Shown: one piece after another, positions 45,191 to 58,494 of the stretch
How the letters are laid out: the number at the start of each line of letters is the position of its first letter
Position numbering within the stretch: the stretch's first letter is position 1
Source: Plantago ovata
Taxonomy: Eukaryota; Streptophyta; Magnoliopsida; Lamiales; Plantaginaceae
Direction of reading: 5' to 3'
Length of the DNA stretch: 64,000 nt
Assembly (NCBI GenBank): GCA_028274465.1
Contig: CM051457.1
Span: forward strand, 105,461,982 to 105,525,981
Program-made: the position numbers and the translations under genes
The notes under the pieces: model-generated
Database searches by the model: none
Told to the model about the DNA's origin: nothing
Seen by the model: only the letters and a program-made list of their open reading frames with translations

Positions 45191-47789
45191 TTATTATATA
45201 GTAAGGTTGTCCTTTCCTATTAACATGGAAAGTCCTGGTTTTTATGGCAAAAACCAGAAACCAAAACCGCTAGGCGGTTTTCGCGGTTCAGTGATGAATT
45301 AAAAAAACCGGTCCACTATATAATAGACCTAAAATAGCGAAAAAAACAGAAAAAAAGAAAAACACACAATAGAACGTGAAACTACGTGTTTCTCTACCGA
45401 TCGGAAGAATCTCGCCGGAAAACTAACGGAATCTCGCCGAATGAAGCTTGTTTTCACCGGATTTCATCAGAAAAAGCTCCGATGAACGTTATCCAGGTGA
45501 ATTAAACAACAAATCTCTGATTTCTATACAATTTCCAATAGAATTTGATGATTTTCCTGATTCAGATCTGTTTTTTATGATCGATTGATGTTTTCATGCT
45601 TTTTCGATGAATTCATTGTACGAAACATTCCGATTTAGCTGCTAGAATATTCGAATCTGCAAATCAACGATGGTGAAGAAGGAAGCTTCACAGATCTGGA
45701 AATTATTGAATAAATTGAACCAGAGCAGCAAATCCGTACGTTACTATACTTTTAAGCCTTCCTGTTCTGGTTTGATATTTATGTAGTATGTTTGTGCATA
45801 TTTTCATTCGATTACACCGCGTTAAGGTTTTTAAACTATCGCGTTATGGTTTTAATCGACGTTGTTACAATATGTTTAAGCCTTGTTGTTGCTGGTTTTT
45901 AGTTTGTCTACCATGTTTCTGGATTTTTTCATTGAATCACGTCGTGTTATGGTTTTTCTAAATTCCTGAGTACCAGCTGTAGGCCTTGTTGTTATAGCTC
46001 TATGTTTGTGTAGTATATTTTTGCATTTTTCATTGCATCACGTCGTGTTATGATTTTAAGCAACATGGTTATAATATTTTGCTTCTTCAGCATGCTATTC
46101 TAGAAGGATGCTCGTCGAATTTGCAATTAATTGAAGAAATGCAACATGAGCAACAATACTGTAAGCTGGTGTACTTTAAACCTTTTGTTATGATTTTAAG
46201 CTTCTGCAGTATATTGATTAAATAGTGTCATCCTAGAGTTTTTAGTATGTATGGTGTACTATTATGGAACCTTGTTATGACTTTAAGATATCAAGTAATG
46301 ATTCAAAGCAACATTGATATGATTTTTTAGCGTGCATTAAATTCAAATGCTATGATATAGTTTTAGGTCATATTGGTGTTGTTTGAATTACTGTTGTTAT
46401 AGTTTTAACACCTTGTGGTATGGTTCTAAGCATGCTTGATATGATTTATGTATTAAGTAGATTGTTAATGCTATCTCATAGTTTTAAGATAGAATATATG
46501 GTGTGCTTTTAAATCATGTTGTTGTGGTGGTTTTAATTTATGGGAACCAAAGCGGTTATCGGGTTGTTTACGTGTTAATCGTGCTTGAGTTTTGAGTAAG
46601 TCCATTGCCAAGTTGCTACTTCAATGTCACTTTTGTTCATAGGAAACATGAGGAGATAAATGTGGTGTATTTTGACATTGTTATAATATGTTTAGTTTGT
46701 CTAGTATGTTAGTGCATATGTTCATTTGATAACACCGTGCTATGGTTTTTAATATGACGTGTTATGGTTCTGATTGACATTGTTATAGAAGTAATATTTT
46801 TGGTTTGTCTAGTATGTCTCTATTTTTTTTTTCATTGGATAACGCCATGTTATGGTTTTTGCTATGACATGTTACGGTTTTAACCGACGTTGTTATAACA
46901 TTTTCAGTTTGTCTAGTATATCTCTGCATTTTTTTCTTTTGATAATGCCATGTTATGATTTTTAATGTAACGTGTTATGGTTTCTATTGACGTGATGTTA
47001 ATTCAACATCGATTTTCTCTTTTCTTTTTGCTCGTATTTACAAAGTTTTAGTGTGTGTTTTTGCGTATTTTGATGATTCTTCTTTGTTTTCCTAAATTTT
47101 GATTGATTTACGTTCCGATTTGTTGATCGATCAAGCGTTCAGCTTCAGATACTTGTGAAATTCAATTTGAGATGTGGAAATAATTGAAGAAATCGAACCT
47201 TAACAACAATTTCGTAAGCTCCTGGATACTTTTAATCCTTGTTGTTATGCATGGTTCTAAGTTTGTGTAGTATATTTCTGCATTGTTTTATTGAATCACA
47301 TTGTGTTATGGTTTTTAATCTGCATAGTATACTTTTAATATCGGTTGTTAGGATGAATTTCAGTTTCTAAGGTATTCTAATTGTTACAGTTTCTAGCGTA
47401 CATACGGTCATAAGCTCTCCTAGTTATAACATTATGTTCTACTGTTATTCTTTTATACATCACATTTATAGGTTCGTAATTGGAAACATGTGATTCTAGC
47501 AACATTTTTATTGTATTTCACCTTTTCAGCATGTTAATTGAACCTTTTACATTATTCTGATTGAAATCTGGTGTGGTTATAAGTTGCATCACTATGGTAT
47601 TAAGGCATGTTGTTGTAATTTGAAGTTTTGATGCTATGGATTTTAGTAATATCAGTTATTATTTCCATGTCGTCAATTGGTATATTGTTTAGGCAGTTAT
47701 AATTTTAATTGGTCATGGTATGTTTTACGTGATCGTATTATTATGGTTTAAGCATGTAGATGAACAAAAAATTTAAAGGAATGCATTTT

Positions 47790-47965
47790 TTTCAGAAACA
47801 AAAGGATGAAGATTCAGAATTTTATCACCTCTACCGTATGATGAAGATGCTAGGCTGACTACTATTTTATGAAGAGATGGAATGATGAAGGAGGACTATA
47901 AGTTGTTTGGAGAAGTTGTGATATTTTTGACACCGCGTACAACCTCATATGGTTGCATCAGAAAC
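47790..47965 (+). pseudogene. FAR1-type transposase fragment
   Basis: Plus-strand frames read KDEDSEFYHLYR, then YDEDARLTT, then RDGMMKEDYKLFGEVVIF. The segment MMKEDYKLFGEVVIF aligns with MMKNDYELYGDVMIFDTT of the transposase at 34.5 kb, from a different subfamily. Stops and shifts break it, and the DTT that should follow is altered to LTPRTTSYG. A remnant of the transposase core only. Confidence 0.75.
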
Positions 47966-47969
47966 ACCA

Positions 47970-48105
47970 ATTTTGTTGATTCAAAGATCAAGAACAAGCT
48001 TACTTGCAAGAAGCCAGTTGCTTCAAAGATCAACAACAAATTTACTCGCAAGAATCCAGTTGCTTCAAAGATCAAGTTTACTCGCAAGAACCCAATTCAA
48101 AGACT
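47970..48105 (+). repeat. Tandem repeat after transposase fragment
   Basis: A unit of about 45-48 bases (TTGCTTCAAAGATCAACAAC, then AAATTTACTCGCAAGAAYCCAG) repeats about three times, encoding PVASKINNKFTRKN-type peptides. Confidence 0.85.
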
Positions 48106-48140
48106 CATATCCAGTTTGCATCAGAAACACCACATGAACG

Positions 48141-48490
48141 CTTGTTGTAATTTTGTTGCTTTCATAATACTAGTTTTAAAAACTTTAATTGACTGAATGT
48201 TTCAGTCCTGATATGACTAAATTATTCAATTTTATATTAGTTGGCATGGTATCATATATCTCATATAGCAATTGATGTGGTTATAAGTACCATTGTTCTG
48301 GTTTTATGTATCCAGGTTGTTGTTTCAAGTACCCACCGTTTTGCCGTTCTAAGAACTCAAATTAAGATTGTAATGGAGAACGGTTGTTGTAATTTTGTTG
48401 CTTTGATAATACTAGTTTTAGGGACTTCAATTGACTAAATGTTTCAAGCTTTACATGAATGAAGTATTCAATTTTACACTAGTTTATTGC
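48141..48490. repeat. Diverged duplication of about 110 bases
   Basis: TTGTTGTAATTTTGTTGCTT...ATAATACTAGTTTTA...TTGACT.AATGTTTCA...ATTCAATTTTA.A.TAGTT occurs at about 48145-48247 and 48383-48485. Confidence 0.75.
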
Positions 48491-49634
48491 ATGGTTTCAT
48501 GACTTTACATTGCGCCTTAAAAAGGTACTATAACAAAAGCTCTTAGAAGTATAACATAGAATATTAAAACCATATCATCGTTAACTATTATGAATATCCC
48601 TTAAAACCATAACATGACTTATTAAAAGTATTAACATATAACCAGTTGTTGTACTATCCAAATCATACACTACATTTTTTTAAGTACTCTTATCGTCCAA
48701 AAACACATCACAAAACCCCTACTTCTTCAGAATTTTGTTGGTTATTATCTTAACTCGCACTTTTTTAATCACTCGGTCAATTGTGCTTGGTTCTTTAGAA
48801 TCTTTACCAACTGCAACAACAACAACTATACCAACAGTCGCAACACCTTGTCTCTTAAAATCATAATAAGACGTGTTAAAACTATAATGTATACATTTAA
48901 AACCATATCATAGATTAAAAACAATAACCAGAACATATAAGAGTTGCACATTAAACCACTGCTTAAAACCATACATAAACTTATCGTTCAAAAGGCAAAA
49001 ACTAATTGTTCAAATCAGAAATTACTTCAAATAAAATCCAAATAATCACTTTTGTCCAGGAAATTATTACAAATCCTACTTCTTCAAAATACTGTTGACT
49101 TTTAACGTAACTCGCAAATTATGTAGCTTTCGTTTAATTGTCCCCATCTCTTCATAAGAGCATAATCTAAAACACCAGCAGCTGCACAACCAACAATTAT
49201 ACGAACAGCAAAGGCATCTTGCCTCTTCTTTGATCTTCTCTCTCTATAGTATCAGAAACATCAACAACTACAAAAAAGAAAAACGCAAAACATCAGCACC
49301 ACATTTAAAAGCACAAAATCACACCTTAAAACAATAACATAATCCCTTAATTATATAGCATGATCCCTTAAAACTACAACAGTAGATCGTAATCCTTTCA
49401 GCAAGAAAACTAAAGTAGCATAACATCTGATACCATAATATCCCCGAAAACCATTAAAACCATAACAAGATACCCATTAAAACCATAACAAGATACCTAA
49501 AAAAACATAACATTAATGCCCCTTCACTATTTAAGCTACGATATTGCAGTTTCATAACATTAGAACCATTAAAAGCATACCAGAGAAACACTTAAAACCA
49601 TCAGATAAAAAACTTACACTTAAAACCATCAGAT

Positions 49635-50904
49635 AGAAAACATAACATACGATTAATGTATATAATTTGTAAAATGAAATAAGATGAGTCGTTATAGGAA
49701 GAATTACAAAGTTCTTGCTATAAATCATATCAAGTGTTTGTCCGGCTGTACTTCAAAGTGTGTCTTTTCTTCCATTGCTCTTTTCTTGTTCTGTTGTGTT
49801 TCTAGAAATGTCTTTGGCCTTTGTTTTTTCCTCCCTTTTGTAGCACATTGTGCGGGGTTTAGAACAATTGGTGGGGCACTAGTGTTCGGGGCAGCAGTTT
49901 CTGTTGGTATGCCGGACTCTTCTTCTTGTGGCATGTCCTTGAATTGTGTTGAATCTATAAGATTGTTTATTCCCATCAAGGCTTGATTGTATGCATCTTC
50001 TACTATCTTTCTGGCTTCATTTTTTCCTTCTGATTTGATAATGAGTTGATTGAAGCTCCTGTTCATTGACTGTCTCCATGCAATGCATTCCTGTTTTCAT
50101 ATAATGTGATGTTATATTGAAATCATGGCATGTCAAAGAGATATCATGGGATGATAAAGTGAAATCATGAGATATATAGATGATATGATAAAAAAGAAAT
50201 GAAGAATTTATTATACCTGTGCATTCTTGTTTGTGCTGTTGGTATGTACAACACGGTCCCATACCCTCGCTTTAGATGTTCTTGTCAAGCGTTGTAGTAT
50301 GTACTTCTCGGGTATGCGTTTTATGTTATTTTTGTCCATAACACGGAGGCAATGTTGGCATAGCCAGCCAACCTCTTCAAAGTGTCTACATTTACAGCTC
50401 ACTTCGATGTCACCAGATGGATGCCTAATGAATAGAACACCATTAATGTCTTCTGGATCATCATCAGGGTAGACATCATACAAAATCTTGTCGCCAATTG
50501 TTACAGATTCAACAGCTGTAGTCTCTAGTCCTTTCCTAAATTGTCTCTGGAAGTACTTGAAGATTTTGAGTGTGTATACCTGCAGATAAAAACATGTGAG
50601 AGATATCATGGGATATATAGTTGATATCATGGGATATATAGTTGATATTATGGGATATATAGTTTGAGATATACCTCAGCAGCATGCTTGACAAGAGCAT
50701 TGTTAGAGTTCAGTCTTGGCCTATTATGAGTGTTCTTGTGCTCTTTATGCTTCTCATTTGATCTCCAGCGGTTGATCACTACATCGAAGAGTCTGAAGAA
50801 TTGTGTGAGAGATGTATTTTTGTTGGCTCTGAATGAAATTGCATTGTTTGTACTCTCACTCCTTTGAGTAGATAGGATTCCAGCTGAAAAGAAGGGCTTG
50901 CTTA
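49635..50904 (-). pseudogene. Duplicate of FAR1-type transposase 3' end
   Basis: A near-identical copy of 32468-33734 (minus-strand gene), including its intron motif arrays. It carries the last part of the exon with the LTQFFRLFDV-type region, the SWIM exon and the final exon. In this copy the SWIM finger is intact (CKCRHFEEVGWLCQHC), where the 33.2-kb copy has a stop. The last exon also runs unbroken to its natural end (QPDKHLI, stop at 49725-49727). Left breakpoint: the shared word AGAAAACATAACA inside a different MULE relic. Right breakpoint: GGGCTTGCTTA joined to a LINE-like A-rich tail. Confidence 0.9.
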
Positions 50905-50950
50905 TCTAAAAAAAAATAAAATAATAATAATAAAAAAAAAAGAAGAAAAA
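50905..50950 (+). repeat. LINE-type A-rich tail at the left border of DUF6598 unit 3
   Basis: AAAAAAAAATAAAATAATAATAATAAAA-type sequence, matching that after the RNase H fragment at 58078-58125. It marks the left border of the duplicated unit 3/unit 4 homology. Confidence 0.8.
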
Positions 50951-51324
50951 AGAAAAAAGAATTGGACTGGACAGTTTGCATCGGTGTGATGATCCAAAAA
51001 GCCCAAATGAAATAGACGATAGATGCACACGGGTGGGGAGGTCCAAATAATACATGGACCGTAGAGTCCAGACTGGTCTCCCTACTCTGAAGGGCTCAGC
51101 CCAGTCATTAACATACCCCAAAAATTTATAGAGTATATTATTTATTTACTTATATATATATTCTGTCACAGCAAGAGGAACTCGAGTTAAGTCACGGGCT
51201 AAGGCAGATGCCGAAGAAGACACGAGTCCAGAATCCAAATCTTTATTTGACAGGGAACAGAGGAAATTGAATTGAGATCTAGGGTTTGGTTGCGAAATTT
51301 GAAAACATGATCCAGGTGATGATG

Positions 51325-53428
51325 ATGGATGACAGGGATCCAGGTGATGATGATGACTATTATTCGGATGACGTGGAAGACACCGCCAATTCCGCCGCCG
51401 CCGTTTCCTCTGGGAAAGACATAGACATGGAGGAATCTGCCGACAGGAAAGATATCATCCATGATGTTGAAGACATGGATCCAGTTGATAAGAAACGAGC
51501 AAGAGCAGACGCTGGCGGCAAGAAGATGGTGCTATCTTCTGACCCTTATGATTATAGGGGGGCTGATGAGAAAGAAAAAGAAAGACAGGAGCGAATGCAA
51601 TATTATAAGGAATCAATTTCTGGGTATGATTGGGAGGCTACTGAGTATCATAAACTAGCTAAACAAGATTTTGACCGTGACAACAAGATATTTGCCCAAC
51701 TGACTAAAACCGGGGAGTACATCAATCAGCACTGGCACATGGTGGTGTGTCCAGTGCGAGGTCAAGATGAAGATGGCGATTTTTTGGCATTTCGATTTGA
51801 CCCTCAGTTATGGAATCTCTATCACTACGGTAACCCTAATTAATCCTGCCCTTTGATTTATTTATTTATATTAATTTTTCTTGTTAGATTTTGTGCATGT
51901 TCATTCCTATAATTTGGTAGCTGTAATGATGTATGTATGTATGTATGTGTGAGTGTGTAAATTATGAATGAATGAATTTTTTTATTTTTTTTAATGGAAT
52001 CTTGTTTCCTTTCCTTGCTGCAGGGGAGCCTAATAACACATTGTCTAATACCGTGCAAATACATTCACTCAAACTACGTATCAGTGATCATCATGATAGT
52101 GTTGTTTCCGAAGAGGACGATTATTCACTGGATGTGTATGGTCAAGTCAGCCTGATTTGCCTTGCATATGGTGCTTATGAGCACAATGTCATCTTCAACC
52201 GCCCCAGGGTGAAATGCCAAACCCTCACGAAAAAGGTAATTGGATTGTTTTATTACTTGCCTTCATTTTGTTTTGTGTATCTTATAAAGATATGATGCTT
52301 TTGATGCATGCATGTGTGTATGTTTTGATTTGATCCAGTCTTTTCAATCCTACCAGCTTACAATATAGGCTATTAATGTTTTTTCTGCATGAGTTAGTTG
52401 AGCATATCTTTATAAGCTCTATATTTGTGTAGTTAGCTAGTGTACCTCTTCTTTGTATCAAAGATTTATTTACACTAGCACTACTTTCTAAGCTCCAAGC
52501 ATATATGCTTGTTTCACTATTACCAAAGTGCATGTCCTTGCCGCCCTAAGTTAGTAGTAAGTATTCCCATGTTAGCTACATTTGCAATATTCAAGTCTAT
52601 TCTTGTTATGTTATTATTATTCGGAATGAAGCAATTAGCACATGGTCTACTTATTTATTAATATTGACCCTTAATTCATGCATGCTGCAGGATCCATATT
52701 TACGACTCACGGGTCCTCCCCTCCTTCCTCCTCTGGCTCCTCCCCAGGCTAATCTGTGCATAGAAGCCAAACTGTTTTTGAAGGGCCGTGGCACTACTAC
52801 TGACGACAAATATCTCAGACTATCCGCTAAATGTCAAACCAACCTGGTGGCCGGCGATGAACGCTTTGCAGATGATAGCGATCAATATGTCATGGACCCT
52901 AACAAAGAATATCAGGACCATGTATCCAACTGCTGTAAAGAAAGCAAACTGTGTGCGTGCAGAGTGGACGGAACCGGCGAGCACTACTTGCTGGAGGTGA
53001 GACGTAGCATTATCACCTACAGTGTTCTGGCCAATATCTATGTGCAGCTTGTTGATGATATGTCACCACAAATAATGAATAGGACGATGTATGGCCGCTA
53101 TCGTTTTACTGCCTATACGGATGTGTTGAGTACTAGTGAAGAGAGGAAGGTTGTGCTACTTGATGAGGAGTGTGTTGAAGTCCGCAACAACACTTTTATG
53201 CTCTCACGCCAAACTATCTGTGTTGATCATCGGTCTGGGACTCTGATACTATGTATAGAGCATGGTGATTTTGGAAAAGAAAAAGATCCAATAAGGTTGA
53301 CATTCAAACCTCAAATCGAGGGTGAAGGCAAGGAAGAAAAAGTTAATATTGGCTCTTGCACGGTTGATGTCAAAGTCGAGTGGTCGATCTACTGGGAAAA
53401 AGTTGGAGAAATTCGTGAAGGACAGTGA
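51325..53428 (+). CDS. DUF6598-like protein, copy 3 (most intact)
   Basis: Exons 51325-51829, 52024-52235 and 52691-53428 join in phase to give about 485 residues, ending WEKVGEIREGQ. The start gives MDDRDPGDDDDYYSDD; in-frame ATGs at 51286 and 51307 would add a few residues. Architecture is as copy 2: acidic N-terminus, KKRARAD basic patch, ERMQYYKESISGYDWEA charged helix (four residues shorter than copies 1 and 2), HMVVCPVRGQDEDGDFLAFR, then the DUF6598 body ending IGSCTVDVKVEWSIYWEK. No defects were found in splice sites or frame, so this copy is the best candidate for a functional gene. It lies inside a duplicated unit shared with copy 4. Confidence 0.82.
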
Positions 53429-53464
53429 TGCGCCTTATTGTGTGTTACGTTGTTATATATTTTA

Positions 53465-53641
53465 ATATGTGTTTGGAACTTGAGGATTGGACTAGTGTTA
53501 AATTATTGTAATATTTTTATTTTATTATATTATGTGTGGAACTTGAGGATTGTAGTAGGGTTAAATTATTGTAATATTTTTATTTTAATATATTATGTGT
53601 GGAACTTGAGGATTGTAGTAGGGTTAAATTATTGTAATTAA
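53465..53641 (+). repeat. 3'-UTR minisatellite, copy 3
   Basis: Three units of the 63-base GGAACTTGAGGATTG repeat, as in copy 2. Confidence 0.92.
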
Positions 53642-53837
53642 AGTAATAATATAATTAATCGCTTGATTCACCCAATTGATTGACCTACCAATCAATTTTA
53701 ATCCGTTGATCTTACTTTTTCAATTTCAATCTGGCACGTACACGTGTCATTATTTGTTTAATTTTTTTTAATTATTTTTTCATCTTTCATCTTCTCACGT
53801 CTTTTATCTCCCTTTATGAATTTCTGAAATACAGGCT

Positions 53838-54502
53838 TCGGTAGTAGAAGAAGATAATGTGCGGTTTTGATGATGAGGCCGAAAAAGTGATCGACCTTGC
53901 TCTCTCTGGAGACGGTGTCTTTTTACGCTCTTGCTGCTGTTGATGTGTTATTGTTGAAATCTTCACAATTTCTAGAATCTTATTTGGTATGGGAGTGATA
54001 AATATATGACATCAGTTTCAAATTCTGATCCTGTGATAAATGTTGACAAATCATGCTATGTTGATGATCCTAGCGAGGTGTTGCAAGAGTCACAACTGCA
54101 GTCCATAGGTGAGATTATTACAAGTATTATAGTTCCGTGCATTATTTCAATTTTCATAGTAAGTTGGACTGGAATACATGAGTTATTTCACCCACCACCA
54201 CTCTTATTTGCCTATAGGTTCTCTCTTATACGATTTATGGATCTCCAGTTGTCCTTATCAGAACTCAAAATACTGTTTTATTTCATTTCTGTCCACTGTA
54301 ATTTATGTGCAAGTTTCGGTCTCTAACTGCATTACATAATTTTGATAGTGAGACATGTAAATATCTGTCTTTCTTAGTTGCATATGATATGGCAACTTTA
54401 TTTTCAATTACTGCAGCTTCATCTACTGAAATCTGTGACTCCTTAAAAGATGAAAAGCTTCGAAAATTCATAGACTATCGATCCCTCCGCAGATGCTGAT
54501 AA
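53838..54502 (+). other. Unidentified spliced-looking segment, unit 3
   Basis: Second copy of the 40256-40920 segment, with the same possible start (MCGFDDEAEKVIDLAL), donor and acceptor positions and the same third piece, with minor changes (SLKDEKLRKF instead of SLKVEKLRKF). Open pieces are conserved between copies, but this may simply reflect recent duplication. Confidence 0.45.
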
Positions 54503-54686
54503 TGTAAGTACATTCAATGCTCTGTGATGCACTTAAATAGTTTGATGTATTTGGATTTTTGTATAATCTCAGTTCTGAATTCCTTTAAATAAGGAGAAAA
54601 TTTAAATATTGAGTTATATTGATAATGGGTGTTACTTTTACTTTATGGATGATTTGTGGCCACAAAAATGTGTTGATGGAATACAA

Positions 54687-56555
<1,869 letters not shown>

Positions 56556-56584
<29 letters not shown>

Positions 56585-57685
56585 GTTAAGTAAGTAATTA
56601 ATTTAGATAAGTAAAATTAAAATGCCACATGTCACATGTAGGAGAGTGGGACATTAAATGGGACACGAAAAAGTGGGATAGAAGATCCGCACCGAATTAG
56701 AACGCTCCACATTGTTCGAATGTTGTATTATGTCGGTCTGATTCCACACTTAATCATAATTTGTATATAGACGATCTTACTTGGATTTACCCGGTGTGTA
56801 TCTAAATGGTAAATGGTAGCAGTTGCAGATTGCCAACATTATAAAAAAAAATAAATAAATAAAATGTATAACAAGAGCATAAAGAATGCGGGTGTGTATC
56901 TAAATGGTAAAAATGGTAGCAGTTGCAGATTGCCAACATTATTAAAAAAAAAAAAATGTATAACAGGAGCATAAAGAATGCTTATCCGAATAAATGAGGG
57001 GAGCCCAAAAGACAGGGTTAGCATATGAAGAAGGCCATAGGTGTCAAAGTTCTATGTTGAGATTTTCTAACTTTTCGGGTTGTTGCAACTTGCAAGATAC
57101 TTGTGATAATTAATATGGTGAACGTGTTCAAAATTTTAACGCTATCGACTTGCGGCTCTCCCTTTCGTTTTTCTTGGAAAATGATTTCCACCTTTGGACC
57201 TTGAGAATTGAGGAGCTCAACCCAAAGATAAGCACTCATGGCCATGGAGCCGGCCCAATCTTTGATATCTGACCTGGTCCAGTTATGAAGGATATCTCGC
57301 CTTCTAATCATTCTATCTTATGGGTCTTTGTATAGAAAACACTCATGTAAAAAAATTATTCAGACATCAGGGTTAAATTAGATTTAACCAACAAAGAGTT
57401 GCATGTGCAATTGGATAGTCTTACCAGTCATGCTATATCTACTTGATCGCATCAAGACCTGTAATATAGTAGTAATGTGGATCTTGGCCACTAAAGTAAC
57501 TATTTTACATTACTCGTATGTACTTGTTTTAGGGCAATGCATATGTGAAAATAGTGGGAGCTAAATGGCTAAAGGTCCTTGTTATTTAGTTTGTTAATTG
57601 TGATCTAGAAATAGAAATATTATTTCAATTGTTGATTTATTATTTTCGTTTTATATTATTTTCCTCTGATTTATATATATGGCTA
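56556..57685. other. Noncoding spacer with a 98-bp tandem duplication
   Basis: Contains a TG microsatellite (56568-56584) and two copies of GGTGTGTATCTAAATGGTAA...TTGCCAACATTAT...GCATAAAGAATGC at 56793-56889 and 56891-56980. A 97-codon minus-strand open frame (57018-57311) matches no family I recognise and is not called. Confidence 0.6.
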
Positions 57686-57689
57686 ATAT

Positions 57690-58125
57690 CTCGCTCAAGC
57701 TTCTTAGAGAAGCAACTGTTCACCGAACCAAACTTACTGGATTAGATCCGTAACATACGTCTGGTGCTGAGGTAAAAAAAAATGATTGAGTATGTGCTAG
57801 GTGTTGTGGTACCCCGTGTTATCATTGAGGGCGATTGTTTGCGTATCATACAGGAGTTACAAAGTTCTGATCATTCTTTATCAGCTGCTGGGAGCATAAT
57901 TGAGGAAGCCAAAGTGCTAGTTTCTTATTTTCAGACTGTGTCTTTTAATTTTGTTTTTCGCGATTGTAATAAATTAGCTCATATGCTAGCCCGTAGTACT
58001 GTGTTAGATTGTGAGGGGTCCTCTGTGCTTCCTTTTGTTTCCCTGGATTTGAGTTGATAATGGAAAGCCATCCTTTATATAAAAAAAAATAAAATAATAA
58101 TAATAAAAAAAAAGAAGAAAAAAGA
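57690..58125 (+). mobile_element. LINE 3' end: RNase H fragment and A-rich tail
   Basis: The frame 57782-58057 reads VVPRVIIEGDCLRIIQELQS then FVFRDCNKLAHMLARS, the C-terminal part of a plant RVT_3-type RNase H as found at the end of LINE polyproteins. A stop, about 20 bases and an A-rich tail with TAATAATAA interruptions (58078-58125) follow. The catalytic N-terminal part is absent; it is a short 5'-truncated insertion. The same tail borders unit 3, so the element was present before the units duplicated. Confidence 0.72.
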
Positions 58126-58494
58126 AAAAGGAATTGGACTGGACAGTTTGCATCGGTGATGATCCAAAAGGCCCAAATGAAATAGACGATAGATGCACAC
58201 GGGTGGGGAGGTCCAAATAATACATGGACCGTAGAGTCCAGACTGGTCTCCCTACTCTGAAGGGCTCAGCCCAGTCATTAACATACCCCAAAAATTTATA
58301 GAGTATATTATTTATTTACTTATATATATATTCTGTCACAGCAAGAGGAACTCGAGTTAAGTCACGGGCTAAGGCAGATGCCGAAGAAGACACGAGTCCA
58401 GAATCCAAATCTTTATTTGACAGGGAACAGAGGAAATTGAATTGAGATCTAGGGTTTGGTTGCGAAATTTGAAAACATGATCCAGGTGATGATG

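Larger units (their letters stand above)
45200..49634. mobile_element. FAR1-type MULE relic with dispersed GTTATGGTTTTAA motif
   Basis: From about 45780 to 47720 the word GTTATGGTTTTAA (variants TGTTATGATTTTAAGC, GTTATAATAT) recurs dozens of times on the plus strand. From about 48540 to 49620 its complement (TTAAAACCATAACA) recurs. Between them lies a decayed FAR1-type transposase piece (47790-47965). Two related segments, at 45560-45730 and 47040-47215, share AAATTGAA/TTGAA and GATCTGGAAATTATTGAA-like words and may be duplicated exons. No clear terminal inverted repeat was identified apart from the motif inversion. Confidence 0.55.

Noticed and set aside
57018..57311. 97-codon minus-strand open frame
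   Set aside because: No recognisable family, no splice signals or neighbours to support it.
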